NCBI RefSeq assembly: GCF_004123845.1
Contig: NZ_NBDP01000003.1
Location: 62,001 to 126,000 of the forward strand
Length of the DNA: 64,000 nt
Source of the DNA: Allobosea sp. Tri-44
GTDB lineage: Bacteria > Pseudomonadota > Alphaproteobacteria > Rhizobiales > Beijerinckiaceae
Reading direction: 5' to 3'
Each line of letters begins with the position of its first letter. The stretch's first letter is position 1. Below the pieces are notes generated by a model. That model was not told where the DNA came from. It saw only the letters and a program-made list of their open reading frames with translations, and did not search any database. Below, piece by piece: positions 1 through 10,570 of this stretch. A program made the translations under genes and the position numbers.

Positions 1-96
1 GCTGGGCAGACGGCCCATGACCGCAATCTCGCCTCGGGATAGCGCTGGGACAGCGCCAGAGCCTGGGCCTGCAAGGTCCAGCGGTTGAACCGTCTC

Positions 97-474
97 CTAG
101 GGCGTTAGAAGCTTGGCCAGGATCGCGGCGATATCGGCAGGGGTGAAGGGTTTATTGATCCGTGGAGCGGATTGCAGCGCGTCAGTGGCGAGATCAAGGG
201 TGCCGTACCCGGTCACTACGACGAACGGTATACCACGATCGGCGAGCTCCGCGGCGATGGGGGCGCTGCTCGTTCCGGCGAGATTGGCGTCGAGGAGGAC
301 GGCATCCATGCGCTCACTAGCGATCGTCGCGATCGCCGCGGGAACCGTCGGCGCCGGGCCCACGACCACATAGCCCAGATCTTCGAGCGTCACGGTGATG
401 TATTCGGCGATCAGATATTCGTCTTCGACGACGAGGATGCGGCGCTCTGCGCCGGGCGATGGATCAGCAGACAT
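97..474 (-). CDS. Single-domain response regulator (receiver only)
   Basis: A 125-residue protein that is all CheY-like receiver domain with no output domain. Visible signature: acidic pocket E17-D18, phospho-acceptor D62 in VLLDAN, T88 in VVVTGYG and K108 in INKPF. The stop of the upstream kinase gene (476-478) and this ATG are one base apart (TAG-G-ATG), with a GAGGAG ribosome binding site inside the end of the kinase gene, so the pair is probably translationally coupled and this is the likely phosphate acceptor for that kinase. The family (FixJ/CheY-type receivers paired with HWE kinases) is common in Hyphomicrobiales. The downstream target is unknown. Confidence 0.9.
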   Translation of the reverse strand: MSADPSPGAERRILVVEDEYLIAEYITVTLEDLGYVVVGPAPTVPAAIATIASERMDAVLLDANLAGTSSAPIAAELADRGIPFVVVTGYGTLDLATDALQSAPRINKPFTPADIAAILAKLLTP

Positions 475-475
475 C

Positions 476-3400
476 CTACGACTCCTCGCCGGGTGCGATC
501 GCGCTTGTCGCGTTCACTGCATCCTTGAGGGGAAAAGCAATGGTCGCAAGAAGTCCCTCGGGCCGGAAATCGAGGATTGCCTCACCCCGCAGCTCGTGGC
601 GCACGCTTCCCTTGATGAAGCGGGTTCCCTGGCCGACCCGACCAGGCGCAGACACAGCCGGTCCGCCACTTTCCGTCCAGGTAAGTTCAAAGCGCGGGTT
701 ACCGCCGTTCGTCTCGATGCGCCAACCAATCGAAACCAAGCCGGCGTCGGTCGACAACGCGCCGTATTTGAGCGCGTTGGTCGCCAGCTCGTGCAGCATC
801 AACGTCAGCGATTGGCTTACGACCGGCTCGAAGTCGACGAGCGGGCCTTCGGCAATCTCGATGCGGCCATTGATCCTGAACGGCTCGAGCGCCTGGCCGA
901 CGATGCGACCCAGCGCGACATGCCGAAAGCCGCCCTTCAACGCGATGTCGTGCGCGCGGCCGAGCGCCTGGAGGCGGCCGGTAAAGGCTTTGCCGAATTC
1001 CTCGACCGTTCCGCTGCTGCTGAGCGTCTGAGCTGCCAACGACTGAACCACCATGAGCGAATTCTTCACCCGGTGGCTGAGCTCGGCGATAAGCATCTCG
1101 CGATGCAGCTCTGCCTGCTTTCGCTCTGTCATATCGTTGAATGCCAGCAAAATAAAATCGGGTCGGTCGCCGTAGCCGAGGATCCGCTGGGCATTCAGCG
1201 CCATCCAGCGGCGGCCGATTTGTGGAAAGTCATGTTCCACCCCGAAATCGGCGATCCAGCCCGCCGTCGGCAGCAAGTCACCGAGCAGCTTGCGAAGCGC
1301 CGGGATGTCCCATTGGCCGTCGCCCAGCTCGTACACGCGACGTCCCTCGGTCTCCTTCGCGTCGACCTGAAAATATTGGTAGAAGGCCGGATTGGCCGAT
1401 TGAACGCGCAGACCACCATCCAGCACAATCATCGGGTCATGGACCGTCCGCACGATCGCCTGGGCATAGTCACGCGCCTCGGCGATGTGGGATTGCGATC
1501 GTTCCAGTTCGGTTACATCGACGAAACTCGCAACCGCGCCAGCGATACGGTTGTCGCCGGTGCGATAAGGCTGCACGCGAAGCGAATAGGAACGGCCATT
1601 ATCGGCACGAATCGTCTCTTCGGACATGGCAAGCTTGTCTATCGCCTCGCGCGCTTTGCCGACGAGATCGCCATCGACGAACTTCTGCGCGAGATTGGCG
1701 ATCGGCCGCCCGATATCGGCATCGATCACGTCGAACAGTCGGCTCACCGCGGGCGTGTACCATTTTATCCGCGTATGTGTGTCGAGGAAAATCGTCGCGA
1801 TGTCGTTGCCTGACAGCAGATTGCGAAGATCATCGCCGGTCTCGTCGAGCTCGGCCACCTTGTGCTCAAGCTCGGTGTTGACCGCGTTGAGCTCCTCATT
1901 GAGCGACTGTAGTTCCTCTTTGGACGATTCAAGCTCCTCATTGGTCGCCTGGAGTTCCTCGTTGACGCTGGTGGCCTCCTCATTTGCGGCCTTCAGCTCC
2001 TCATTCGCCGTTTCATATTCCTCGACGATTGCCTGAAGCTCCTCGCGCGCCTCCCTGAGCTCGTCGTCGTAGTCGCGTTCCTGCTCGGGCTTCGCTTTCT
2101 TCGTTCTCGAAGCGGCGGGGCGGCTTTCAGGGCCCTTCCGGGCTGGCGAAAAGCTGACAAGTATCAGCCCGTCGCCGTTGCGGCCGCCAAGCGGGCTGGC
2201 AGTGACCTCGACCCGGCCGGTTTTGGCGCGAGTTGCCACGGATTTCGCGGCTTCGTTGTCCTCGAGCACCTGCTTCACCGCGCGGCGTATCGCCAATGCC
2301 AGTCCATCGCGCGCCATCGCCATCAGATCGAGTGTCGGCGCGCCAGGCGGCTGCGTCAGGTAATCCACGGTCGTTCCGTGAAAATGCTGGATCCGGTAGT
2401 GGCGGTCGATGACCACCGAGGCGGGGCCAAAACGATCGGCAAGCGCCTGGACCGTGACGTCGGCGAGCTTTGGTTTGGCGCGCTCGCGTTCCTGCGCCTG
2501 AACCGGCGGCCAGATCGGAAGATCGACAGCTTTAGATCCGCCGCTCCTCTGGTAGATGCGCCAACGCTTCGACACGATCGAGAACAGATGATCGCGCTGC
2601 CCGACCGATTCAGCGTTGCCAAGAAACAAGTAGCCGCCTTCGCGCAGCGCGAAATGCGCGAGCGACAGGACGCGATTTTGCCCGTCAGCGTCGAGATAGA
2701 TGAGCAGGTTGCGACAGCTCACGAGGTCCATCTTCGAGTAAGGCGGGTCGACGAGCAGATTTTGCGGCGCAAAGACGACGGTTTCGCGAATCTCGCGCTT
2801 GATGCGATAGCTTTCGCCGGTCTTCTCGAAGAACCGATCGAGGCGGTCCGAAGAGAGGCTCTCGACCATGCTGCCGGGATAGACGCCGCGGCGCGCGGCC
2901 GCGAGATTGTTGTCGGCAAGATCGGTGGCGAAAATCTTGAGCTGCAGGCCCTTTTCAGCCGTTTCGGCATGCTCGGCCAGCAGCATCGCGATCGTATAGG
3001 CTTCCTCGCCCGTCGAGCAGGCGGGAACCCAGGCGCGAATGGCCTGGTCGGGCGCTGCCCGTTGGACAAGCGGCCCGATGACATCGCGGTCGAGTGCATC
3101 CCACGCTTCGGGATCGCGGAAGAAGCCGGTGACATTGATCATCATGTCGCGGACGAGCGCCTGCAATTCGGCGGGATCGTCGCGGAGCTTCAGCAAATAG
3201 TCATCGAACGAGTCCAGCCCGGCCAGTCCCATCCGCCGGTGCGTCCGCCGCGTCAGCGTCGTGCGCTTGTACTGGCGAAAATCGTGGCCGCTGCGCGCGC
3301 GGATGAGCGTCAGCACGTCACCGAAGCTCGATTCCGATGCACCGGCGATCACCTCGGTGGCGTCACCCTCGATGTAGGGGTGCTGCGCGTAGCGCATCAG

Positions 3401-4069
3401 TGCCGCCGGCATCTCGTCGGGTGTGAGCACGTAGTCGACCGCGCCCGAGGCGATCGCATGCCGCGGCATGCTGTCGAACTTCGCGGTCTCGGGCGTTTGC
3501 GCGATGCACATGCCACCCGAGAGCTTGATGTCCTGGATGCCGGCGGAGCCGTTGCTGCCGGCGCCGCTCATCACCACCGCGATCGAACCGGTCTTCCGGT
3601 CCTTGGCAAGTGCAGTAAAGAAGTGGTCGATCGGATGGCGCCGGCCGCGCGGCTCGGCCGGCTCCCGGAGCCGCAGTATTCCGTCTTCGATCAAAAGCGT
3701 CTGCGCGGGGACGATCACATAGACATGGTTGGCCTGGACCGCCATCCCGTCCTCGACCTCGATGACAGGCATGTCCGTATGTCTGCCGAGCAGCTCGGCA
3801 AGCAGGCTTTTTCGCGTGGGCTCGAGGTGCTGGACGATCACGAAACCCATGCCGCTATCGGGCGGCATCGCCTTCAGGAACTCGGTCGCGACCTCGAGGC
3901 CACCCGCCGACATGCCGATGCCGACGATCGGGAAGGCGGCGCCGTCGCTCTCGTCAGGGTTCGCGCTCTGGGGATCGGTGGCCGCAGGACGCTGAGTGCC
4001 ACGCGCCCGGCTTTTACCCGAGACCGTCTTTTTTCGGATGGGAGCCGTATTAGCCATCTCATGTCCCAT
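476..4069 (-). CDS. CheB-CheR-PAS-HWE histidine kinase fusion
   Basis: 1197 residues. In order: a CheB methylesterase-like domain (about 45-225; S54 in GMSAGG, H81 in VQHLEP), a CheR methyltransferase domain (about 240-500; SAM-binding CSTGEE at 351-356, later CRNLLIYLD), a long Glu/Leu-rich coiled coil (roughly 665-755, repeated NEEL), two PAS-like regions, and a C-terminal HWE/HisKA_2 kinase (phospho-His H999 in SHRVKN, N-box HELATNALKYG near 1095-1105, WTE near 1136). No transmembrane segment, so cytoplasmic. The usual catalytic Asp of CheB (GxGxDG) reads Asn173 here (GAGSNG), so esterase activity may be lost. Alternative Met at residue 5. Signals to the receiver protein encoded one base downstream. 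Confidence 0.93.
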   Translation of the reverse strand: MGHEMANTAPIRKKTVSGKSRARGTQRPAATDPQSANPDESDGAAFPIVGIGMSAGGLEVATEFLKAMPPDSGMGFVIVQHLEPTRKSLLAELLGRHTDMPVIEVEDGMAVQANHVYVIVPAQTLLIEDGILRLREPAEPRGRRHPIDHFFTALAKDRKTGSIAVVMSGAGSNGSAGIQDIKLSGGMCIAQTPETAKFDSMPRHAIASGAVDYVLTPDEMPAALMRYAQHPYIEGDATEVIAGASESSFGDVLTLIRARSGHDFRQYKRTTLTRRTHRRMGLAGLDSFDDYLLKLRDDPAELQALVRDMMINVTGFFRDPEAWDALDRDVIGPLVQRAAPDQAIRAWVPACSTGEEAYTIAMLLAEHAETAEKGLQLKIFATDLADNNLAAARRGVYPGSMVESLSSDRLDRFFEKTGESYRIKREIRETVVFAPQNLLVDPPYSKMDLVSCRNLLIYLDADGQNRVLSLAHFALREGGYLFLGNAESVGQRDHLFSIVSKRWRIYQRSGGSKAVDLPIWPPVQAQERERAKPKLADVTVQALADRFGPASVVIDRHYRIQHFHGTTVDYLTQPPGAPTLDLMAMARDGLALAIRRAVKQVLEDNEAAKSVATRAKTGRVEVTASPLGGRNGDGLILVSFSPARKGPESRPAASRTKKAKPEQERDYDDELREAREELQAIVEEYETANEELKAANEEATSVNEELQATNEELESSKEELQSLNEELNAVNTELEHKVAELDETGDDLRNLLSGNDIATIFLDTHTRIKWYTPAVSRLFDVIDADIGRPIANLAQKFVDGDLVGKAREAIDKLAMSEETIRADNGRSYSLRVQPYRTGDNRIAGAVASFVDVTELERSQSHIAEARDYAQAIVRTVHDPMIVLDGGLRVQSANPAFYQYFQVDAKETEGRRVYELGDGQWDIPALRKLLGDLLPTAGWIADFGVEHDFPQIGRRWMALNAQRILGYGDRPDFILLAFNDMTERKQAELHREMLIAELSHRVKNSLMVVQSLAAQTLSSSGTVEEFGKAFTGRLQALGRAHDIALKGGFRHVALGRIVGQALEPFRINGRIEIAEGPLVDFEPVVSQSLTLMLHELATNALKYGALSTDAGLVSIGWRIETNGGNPRFELTWTESGGPAVSAPGRVGQGTRFIKGSVRHELRGEAILDFRPEGLLATIAFPLKDAVNATSAIAPGEES

Positions 4070-4092
4070 TTGAGAGGCAAGCCCCAGACCGT

Positions 4093-4111
4093 TGATATTT
4101 ATTTTATATCA
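4093..4111. promoter_or_regulatory. AT-rich inverted repeat upstream of the CheB-CheR kinase gene
   Basis: TGATAT and ATATCA form 6-base arms around a 7-base T/A spacer, 24 bases before the kinase ATG. It stands out in an otherwise GC-rich stretch and lies where a -10 element or operator would be. No function can be assigned. The rest of 4070-4194 shows nothing else. Confidence 0.25.
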
Positions 4112-4194
4112 GGGAGAACTGGATAGAGAAAGGAAGGTTCCGCCGTCAGATGAGCGCCTCGACGTGGCGCGCCGGCATCCCGACCAGGATCGCG

Positions 4195-4824
4195 CTATTC
4201 GACCACGACCTCGCGCCGGGCCAGCACGCGCGGGCCGGTGAGCGGCGCGTCCATCACATAGCGCAATTCGTAGGTGCCGGGCTCGGCCGGGGCCTCCAGC
4301 GTGCTCTCGACATTCTCGGCCGGAAAGAAGTTCGGACCTTGCGCCTCGGGCGGTCCATCGGGCTTGACCAGGACGACGCGGTCGCGGTCGCCATTCGGGC
4401 CGATGCCGCGCACGGGCAGGGGATTGCCACGCGCGACGCGGACGGGAGCGGCGAGCGTCGCGCTCGGCGCTGTCGTCAGGAGCGGCTGGCGCAGAAGGAT
4501 GACCGGCTTGCCCTCGCTCTCGCCGAGCAGGCGCAGTTCGAAGGTGCCGACCTCGCCCGGCGCCGGCAGCGACAGCACCGAGACCTGGCCGAGCGGCGCG
4601 GCGACGATGGCCGCTTCCGCGGGGTCGGTCGGCCTGCTGATGGCGAGGCGGGCATTGGCCGGGGCGCGGCTGACGAAAGCGGTGGCCATAGCGCCGGCCA
4701 TCAGCGTGCGGGGGGCCGACAGGCTCGGACCCTGCGGCGGGCGCTGCGGCCGCGGCTGCTGGGCCATGGCGGGGCTGCCTGCGCAGAGAAGCAAGGCCAA
4801 GACTGTGCGGCGGAGGATCATCAT
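4195..4824 (-). CDS. Exported protein of unknown function
   Basis: 209 residues with a clear signal peptide (MMILRRTVLALLLC, cleavage probably after AMA) and a Pro/Gln-rich linker. The rest is predicted beta-rich: two segments share the pattern 'PG-TFELRLL' (near 115) and 'PGTYELRYV' (near 185), a motif I associate with the C-terminal repeats of some alphaproteobacterial von Willebrand A proteins; here no VWA domain is present. The ATG overlaps the stop of the ion-channel gene (ATGA at 4821-4824), so the two are co-translated and the protein may be a periplasmic partner of that channel (inference). Confidence 0.75.
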   Translation of the reverse strand: MMILRRTVLALLLCAGSPAMAQQPRPQRPPQGPSLSAPRTLMAGAMATAFVSRAPANARLAISRPTDPAEAAIVAAPLGQVSVLSLPAPGEVGTFELRLLGESEGKPVILLRQPLLTTAPSATLAAPVRVARGNPLPVRGIGPNGDRDRVVLVKPDGPPEAQGPNFFPAENVESTLEAPAEPGTYELRYVMDAPLTGPRVLARREVVVE

Positions 4825-5978
4825 CCCACGGCGAGCTGGTGGAGGCGGGCGGCCAGCTCCGGCTGGCGCAGCATGAGCAGGCGGAAATCGGCGGGGTCTA
4901 GGATGAGGAGCTTGGTCGCGACGGTTGCGCGCGCTGCGATGCCGCCCTCTGCCGGCGCGATCTCACCAAGAACGAGCTCGCCGAAGAAGCAACCCTCGTC
5001 GAGCCGCCGGCTGCCATCGGCCGCGATGAGCTCGACCTCGCCGCTGGCGACGAAATAGAGCGAGTGGGCCGGCTCATGCGGGCGGAGCACGGTGCCGCCG
5101 CCGCGCACGGTGCGGGCACGCAGCGCATGCATGATCTCGGCGATCTCGGCGGCGTTGAGGCCGCTGAACAGGGGCACGCGTGCGAGCATGCTCCAGGTGA
5201 CGACGAATTCACGCCGGTGGATCTCCTGGGCGAAGGCGGTGGCGATGATGCCGACCGGCAGCGCCAGCATGACGAGGCCCATCACGGCGGTCAGCGAAGC
5301 GACGATCTTGCCGAGCGGGCTGATTGGAAACGCATCGCCGTAGCCGACCGTGGTCAGCGTCACGATCGCCCACCACATCGCGTCGGGAATGGTGCCGAAC
5401 TTCTCAGGCTGGACGTCGTGCTCGACGAAATGCATCGCGGTCGCCGAGAGCAGCATGGCGCCGATCAGGATGACGACGCAGGCGACGAGCGCCTTTCGCT
5501 CGGCATGCAGTGCGGCCCCGAGCGAGGCCATGCCGGGCGAATAGCGGCCGAGCTTGAAGAAGCGCAGCAGGCGGAAGAGCAGCAGGATCTTGAGATCGCC
5601 ATAGCCGAGCAGGGCGGTATAGAGCGGCACCGTCGCGAGAAAGTCGAGCAAAGCCGGTGGCGACAGCGCATAAGCGCGCCGCGCCGCCCAGTCGCTCTGG
5701 TCGCGATAGCGCGCATGCTCGGGCGAGGTCCAGAGCCGAACCGCATATTCGAGCGTGAACAGCACGGCCGAGACGAGCTCGATCCAGTAGAACGCCCGGC
5801 CATGGGCAGCGGCGAGGCTCGGCACCGATTCCAGCACCAGCGCCGCGATGTTGACGACGATCAGGGTGACCAGCCCGCCATGGACGAGCCTGGCCGAAAG
5901 ATCGTCGCCGGCGCCGCGGTCGATGATCAGATGCGCCCGCCGCCGCCAGCTCATGCCAGGCTGCGGGGCGGGCGTCAT
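4821..5978 (-). CDS. Voltage-gated K+-type channel with cyclic-nucleotide-binding domain
   Basis: 385 residues from the ATG at 5978, 7 bases after the alaS stop; a longer reading frame reaches back into alaS but its N-terminus is Arg/Ala-rich noise, so it was not used. Six hydrophobic segments, an S4-like stretch with spaced basic residues (RLLRFFKLGR, 137-146), a pore with selectivity filter TTVGYGD (209-215), and a C-terminal CNBD-like beta-roll (about 275-380). This is the MlotiK1/MloK1-type architecture, a K+ channel opened by cAMP. Inner membrane. Downstream gene overlaps by 4 bases. Confidence 0.9.
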   Translation of the reverse strand: MTPAPQPGMSWRRRAHLIIDRGAGDDLSARLVHGGLVTLIVVNIAALVLESVPSLAAAHGRAFYWIELVSAVLFTLEYAVRLWTSPEHARYRDQSDWAARRAYALSPPALLDFLATVPLYTALLGYGDLKILLLFRLLRFFKLGRYSPGMASLGAALHAERKALVACVVILIGAMLLSATAMHFVEHDVQPEKFGTIPDAMWWAIVTLTTVGYGDAFPISPLGKIVASLTAVMGLVMLALPVGIIATAFAQEIHRREFVVTWSMLARVPLFSGLNAAEIAEIMHALRARTVRGGGTVLRPHEPAHSLYFVASGEVELIAADGSRRLDEGCFFGELVLGEIAPAEGGIAARATVATKLLILDPADFRLLMLRQPELAARLHQLAVG

Positions 5979-5985
5979 GATCGTC

Positions 5986-8637
5986 TCAGCCCATCGCGTC
6001 GGCGACGGCGTCGAGCGCGGCCTGCGCCTGCGCGCCGTCGGGGCCACCGGCCTGGGCCATGTCGCGACGGCCGCCGCCGCCCTTGCCGCCGAGGCGCTCC
6101 GACGCTGCGCGCACCAAAGCGACCGCATCGAAACGCTCGGTCAAATCGGGCGTGACGCCGACGACGACGCCGGCCTTGCCGTCCTCGGCGACGCCGACGA
6201 TGGCGACGACGCCGGAGCCGACGCGGGTCTTGGCCTCATCGACCAGGCTCTTCAGGTCCTTCATCTCGACGCCGGTGACGGCGCGCGCCAGCAGCCTGGC
6301 ACCGGCGACCTCGCGGATCGGATCGCTCGCTTCGCCGCCGCCACCCATGGCGAGCTTTTTGCGCGCTTCGCTGAGCTCGCGTTCGAGCTTGCGGCGCTCC
6401 TCGACCAGTGTCGCGACGCGCGCCGGGAGTTCGGCGATCGGTGCCTTCAGCAGCCCGGCCATCTCGTCGAGCGCGACGCTCTCCTCGCGCAGGTGACGGC
6501 GCGCCGCCTCGCCGGTGAGCGCCTCGAGCCGACGCACACCGGCTGCGACGCCGGCCTCGGACAGGACAGTGACCAGACCGATATCGCCGGTGCGGCTGGC
6601 ATGGGTGCCGCCGCAGAGCTCGACCGAGAAGGTTTTTGGCGTGTTGGAGTCACGGTCGGTGCCCATCGACACCACGCGGACCTCGTCGCCATATTTCTCG
6701 CCGAACAGCGCCCGTGCGCCCGAAGCGATGGCGTCGTCGACCGACATCAGCTTGGTGACGATGGGCTCGTTCTGCAGCACCAGCCGGTTCGCCATCTCCT
6801 CGACCCTGGCCAATTCCTCGCGCGAGATCGGCTTGGGATGGCTGAAGTCGAAGCGCAGGCGTTCGGGCTGCACCAGCGAGCCCTTCTGCGCGACATGGTC
6901 GCCGAGCACGCGCCGCAGCGCCTCGTGCAGCAGATGGGTCGCTGAATGGTTGGCGCGGATGCCGCCGCGCCGGCCATGCTCAACCGTCAGCTCGGCCGGC
7001 TTGCCGATCCCGATCTCGCCGGAGACGACCTTGACCTGATGGGCGAAGACATCGCCGAGCTTCTTCAGGACATCGGTCACCTCGGCCTTGAAGCCGTTGC
7101 CGACAAGGCTGCCGGTATCGCCGACCTGACCGCCGGATTCGGCATAGAACGGCGTCTGGTTGAGGATGACGATGCCGCTCTCGCCTTCCTTCAGCGTCGT
7201 GACCTCGGCATTGCCCTTGACCAGAGCGGTGACCACGCCCTCGGCGCTCTCGGTATCGTAGCCGAGGAACTCGGTTGCGCCGACGCGCTCGCGCAGCGGG
7301 AACCAGAGCGTCTCGGTCGCGGCCTCGCCGGTGCCGGCCCAGGCAGCGCGCGCCTTGGCCTTCTGCTGCGCCATCGCCGCGTCGAAGCCCTCGATGTCGA
7401 CGCCGACACCGCGGGCGCGCAAAGCATCCTGGGTCAGGTCGAGCGGGAAGCCATAGGTGTCGTAGAGGGTGAAGGCGACGTCGCCTTTCAGCTTGTCGCC
7501 GGAACCCAGCGCCTGCGTTTCCTGGTCGAGGATCGACAGGCCGCGCGCCAGCGTGGTGCGGAAGCGGCTCTCCTCGAGCTTCAGCGTTTCGCTGATCAGC
7601 GCCTCGGCCCGGATCAGCTCGGGATAGGCCTGGCCCATCTCGCGCACCAGCGCCGGCACCAGCCTGTGCATCAGCGGGTCCTTGGCGCCGAGCAGCTGCG
7701 CATGGCGCATGCCGCGGCGCATGATCCGGCGCAGCACATAGCCGCGGCCCTCGTTCGAGGGCAGCACGCCGTCGGCGATCAGGAAGGCGGAGCAGCGCAG
7801 ATGGTCGGCGATGACGCGATGGCTCGCGCTCATCGGCCCGTCCGAGGGGACGTTGGTGAGATCGGCGATGGTGCGGATCAGCGTCGCGAACAGGTCGATC
7901 GAATAGTTATCATGCGTGCCCTGGAGCACGGCGGCGACGCGCTCCAACCCCATGCCGGTATCGATCGAGGGGCGGGGCAGGTTGGTGCGAATGCCACCCG
8001 CCGCTTCCTCGTACTGCATGAACACGAGATTCCAGATCTCGATGAAGCGGTCGCCATCCTCGTCGGGCGAGCCCGGAGGGCCGCCGGGGATGTGGTCGCC
8101 ATGGTCGTAGAAGATCTCGGAGCACGGGCCGCAGGGGCCGATGTCGCCCATGCGCCAGAAATTGTCGGAGGTCGCGATCCGGATGATGCGCGAATCCGGC
8201 AGGCCGGCGATCTTCTTCCAGAGCGTGTACGCCTCGTCGTCTTCGGAGTAGACCGTGACGGTCAGCTTTTCCTTGGGCAGTCCGAATTCGCGCGTGACCA
8301 GGGTCCAGGCATGGGTGATCGCCTGTTCCTTGAAATAGTCGCCGAAGGAGAAGTTCCCCAGCATCTCGAAGAAGGTGTGGTGGCGGGCGGTGTAGCCGAC
8401 ATTGTCGAGATCGTTGTGCTTGCCGCCGGCGCGGACGCATTTCTGCGCCGTGGTGGCGCGCGCGTAAGGGCGCTTCTCCTGGCCGGTGAAGACGTTCTTG
8501 AACTGCACCATGCCGGAATTGGCGAACATCAAGGTCGGGTCGTTGCGCGGCACGAGCGGGCTCGACGGCACCACCTCATGGCCGTTCGCCTTGAAGTAAT
8601 CGAGGAAGGTCGACCTGATCTCGTTGACGCCGCTCAT
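5986..8637 (-). CDS. alaS: Alanyl-tRNA synthetase
   Basis: 883 residues from the ATG that gives [15 protein letters not shown], the N-terminus I expect for this family; an ATG seven codons upstream (8658) is possible. It charges tRNA-Ala and edits mischarged Ser/Gly. Visible: class II catalytic core ([17 protein letters not shown]), the editing domain zinc-site HxxxH ([12 protein letters not shown]), [13 protein letters not shown] and the C-terminal Gly-rich C-Ala domain. Full length for the family (about 880). It follows recA on the same strand with a 165-base gap holding a terminator, so it is probably transcribed separately. Confidence 0.98.
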   Translation of the reverse strand: MSGVNEIRSTFLDYFKANGHEVVPSSPLVPRNDPTLMFANSGMVQFKNVFTGQEKRPYARATTAQKCVRAGGKHNDLDNVGYTARHHTFFEMLGNFSFGDYFKEQAITHAWTLVTREFGLPKEKLTVTVYSEDDEAYTLWKKIAGLPDSRIIRIATSDNFWRMGDIGPCGPCSEIFYDHGDHIPGGPPGSPDEDGDRFIEIWNLVFMQYEEAAGGIRTNLPRPSIDTGMGLERVAAVLQGTHDNYSIDLFATLIRTIADLTNVPSDGPMSASHRVIADHLRCSAFLIADGVLPSNEGRGYVLRRIMRRGMRHAQLLGAKDPLMHRLVPALVREMGQAYPELIRAEALISETLKLEESRFRTTLARGLSILDQETQALGSGDKLKGDVAFTLYDTYGFPLDLTQDALRARGVGVDIEGFDAAMAQQKAKARAAWAGTGEAATETLWFPLRERVGATEFLGYDTESAEGVVTALVKGNAEVTTLKEGESGIVILNQTPFYAESGGQVGDTGSLVGNGFKAEVTDVLKKLGDVFAHQVKVVSGEIGIGKPAELTVEHGRRGGIRANHSATHLLHEALRRVLGDHVAQKGSLVQPERLRFDFSHPKPISREELARVEEMANRLVLQNEPIVTKLMSVDDAIASGARALFGEKYGDEVRVVSMGTDRDSNTPKTFSVELCGGTHASRTGDIGLVTVLSEAGVAAGVRRLEALTGEAARRHLREESVALDEMAGLLKAPIAELPARVATLVEERRKLERELSEARKKLAMGGGGEASDPIREVAGARLLARAVTGVEMKDLKSLVDEAKTRVGSGVVAIVGVAEDGKAGVVVGVTPDLTERFDAVALVRAASERLGGKGGGGRRDMAQAGGPDGAQAQAALDAVADAMG

Positions 8638-8766
8638 CGCAATCTTGGCTCTGCTCATGCTGGGGCCGGCTGGCCCGGCGCAGTGGTTCTAGTCAGCGCA
8701 TGTGCGCCTGTCCAGAAAGCGCCAGCAAGGACACAGTCCCGGCAAGAAGCTGACCACAAAACGGAA

Positions 8767-8790
8767 ACGGGCGGCCTTGAGGCCGCCCGT
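8767..8790 (-). terminator. Hairpin terminator after recA
   Basis: A perfect 10-base stem (ACGGGCGGCC / GGCCGCCCGT) with a TTGA/TCAA loop, 34 bases after the recA stop. Read on the minus strand it is followed by a T-rich run (TTTCCGTTTTG), as in an intrinsic terminator. Confidence 0.75.
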
Positions 8791-8823
8791 CGACTTAATG
8801 ACTCTGCGCCTTGGTTTGAAGGC

Positions 8824-9909
<1,086 letters not shown>

Positions 9910-9996
9910 GACGTGCGCTCCTTATGGCAGGGGCGCGACCACATCTCAATCCGCGCCATGGGAACGACTATGGTCATGGTTTGTTCTCTCTCGCAA

Positions 9997-10011
9997 GTTC
10001 TTTTTTTGTTC
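9997..10011 (-). promoter_or_regulatory. Alphaproteobacterial SOS (LexA) box of recA
   Basis: Exact GTTC-N7-GTTC on the plus strand (GAAC-A7-GAAC read toward recA). This is the LexA operator described for alphaproteobacteria, and the spacer is seven consecutive T/A bases. It lies 88 bases before the recA start codon. A third GTTC occurs at 9983 but with a 10-base spacer, so it does not form a second box. Confidence 0.85.
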
Positions 10012-10087
10012 TCATTGGGGTGTAGTGGAAATTGTAGGAGTCGGCCGGTCGACGGCCGCGTTCCGGCTTGTCCTTCGAGCCGTTGCG

Positions 10088-10561
10088 TCAGGTGCACACC
10101 CATTCGCGCACTGCGCACCGCGTGCCTGTCCGCTCGCAAGCCTGCACGGCCTGATCCTCGGCCTGCTGGCGCGTCGGCGCAGCCCTTGCACTCCAGGGCG
10201 TGACGCGGTCGCTCTTGTCCTCGGCGACGGCGAGCGCGCCGCAGTGATGGTAGGGGAAGCCGGTGCGGTCATCATCGTCCCAATGGCGATGATTGCGGAA
10301 GACGCTTACGACGACGCATTCGTCGCCCCCAGCCCGCCGGCAATGCGCGAGAGCCAGATCCGCCGCCTCTTGCCGCTTGTCGGCGCCCCAGAAGAAGCCG
10401 TGCTTCTGGTTCGTGCTCGAATAGGCGATCGCCGCCCAGATGCCGCTTTCCTTTGACGCGGGCGGCCCCTTGACCGGCCTGGTCTGCAGATCGGCTGCGC
10501 CGAGCTGGATCGAGCAAGCGAAAAGCACGGCGATCGCCGCAATGGCAGAGCGGAGTGTCAT
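10088..10561 (-). CDS. Exported DUF4189-like protein
   Basis: 157 residues with an N-terminal signal peptide (hydrophobic residues 8-22, cleavage near LGAA-D). The body has the DUF4189 look: 'WAAIAYSS...HGFFWG', 'ALAHCRRAGGDECVVVSVFRN', 'HHCGALAVAED', 'QAVQACERTGTRCAVREWVCT', with six cysteines likely to form disulfides in the periplasm. Last gene of a minus-strand run that begins with the small gene before the autotransporter. Function of DUF4189 proteins is not established. Confidence 0.8.
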   Translation of the reverse strand: MTLRSAIAAIAVLFACSIQLGAADLQTRPVKGPPASKESGIWAAIAYSSTNQKHGFFWGADKRQEAADLALAHCRRAGGDECVVVSVFRNHRHWDDDDRTGFPYHHCGALAVAEDKSDRVTPWSARAAPTRQQAEDQAVQACERTGTRCAVREWVCT

Positions 10562-10570
10562 CTTGGCTCC

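Noticed and set aside
1..96. Remnant of a gene at the window start
   Set aside because: No frame of useful length or recognisable sequence in 96 bases.
9983..10000. Second LexA box using GTTC at 9983 and 9997
   Set aside because: The spacer is 10 bases, not 7.
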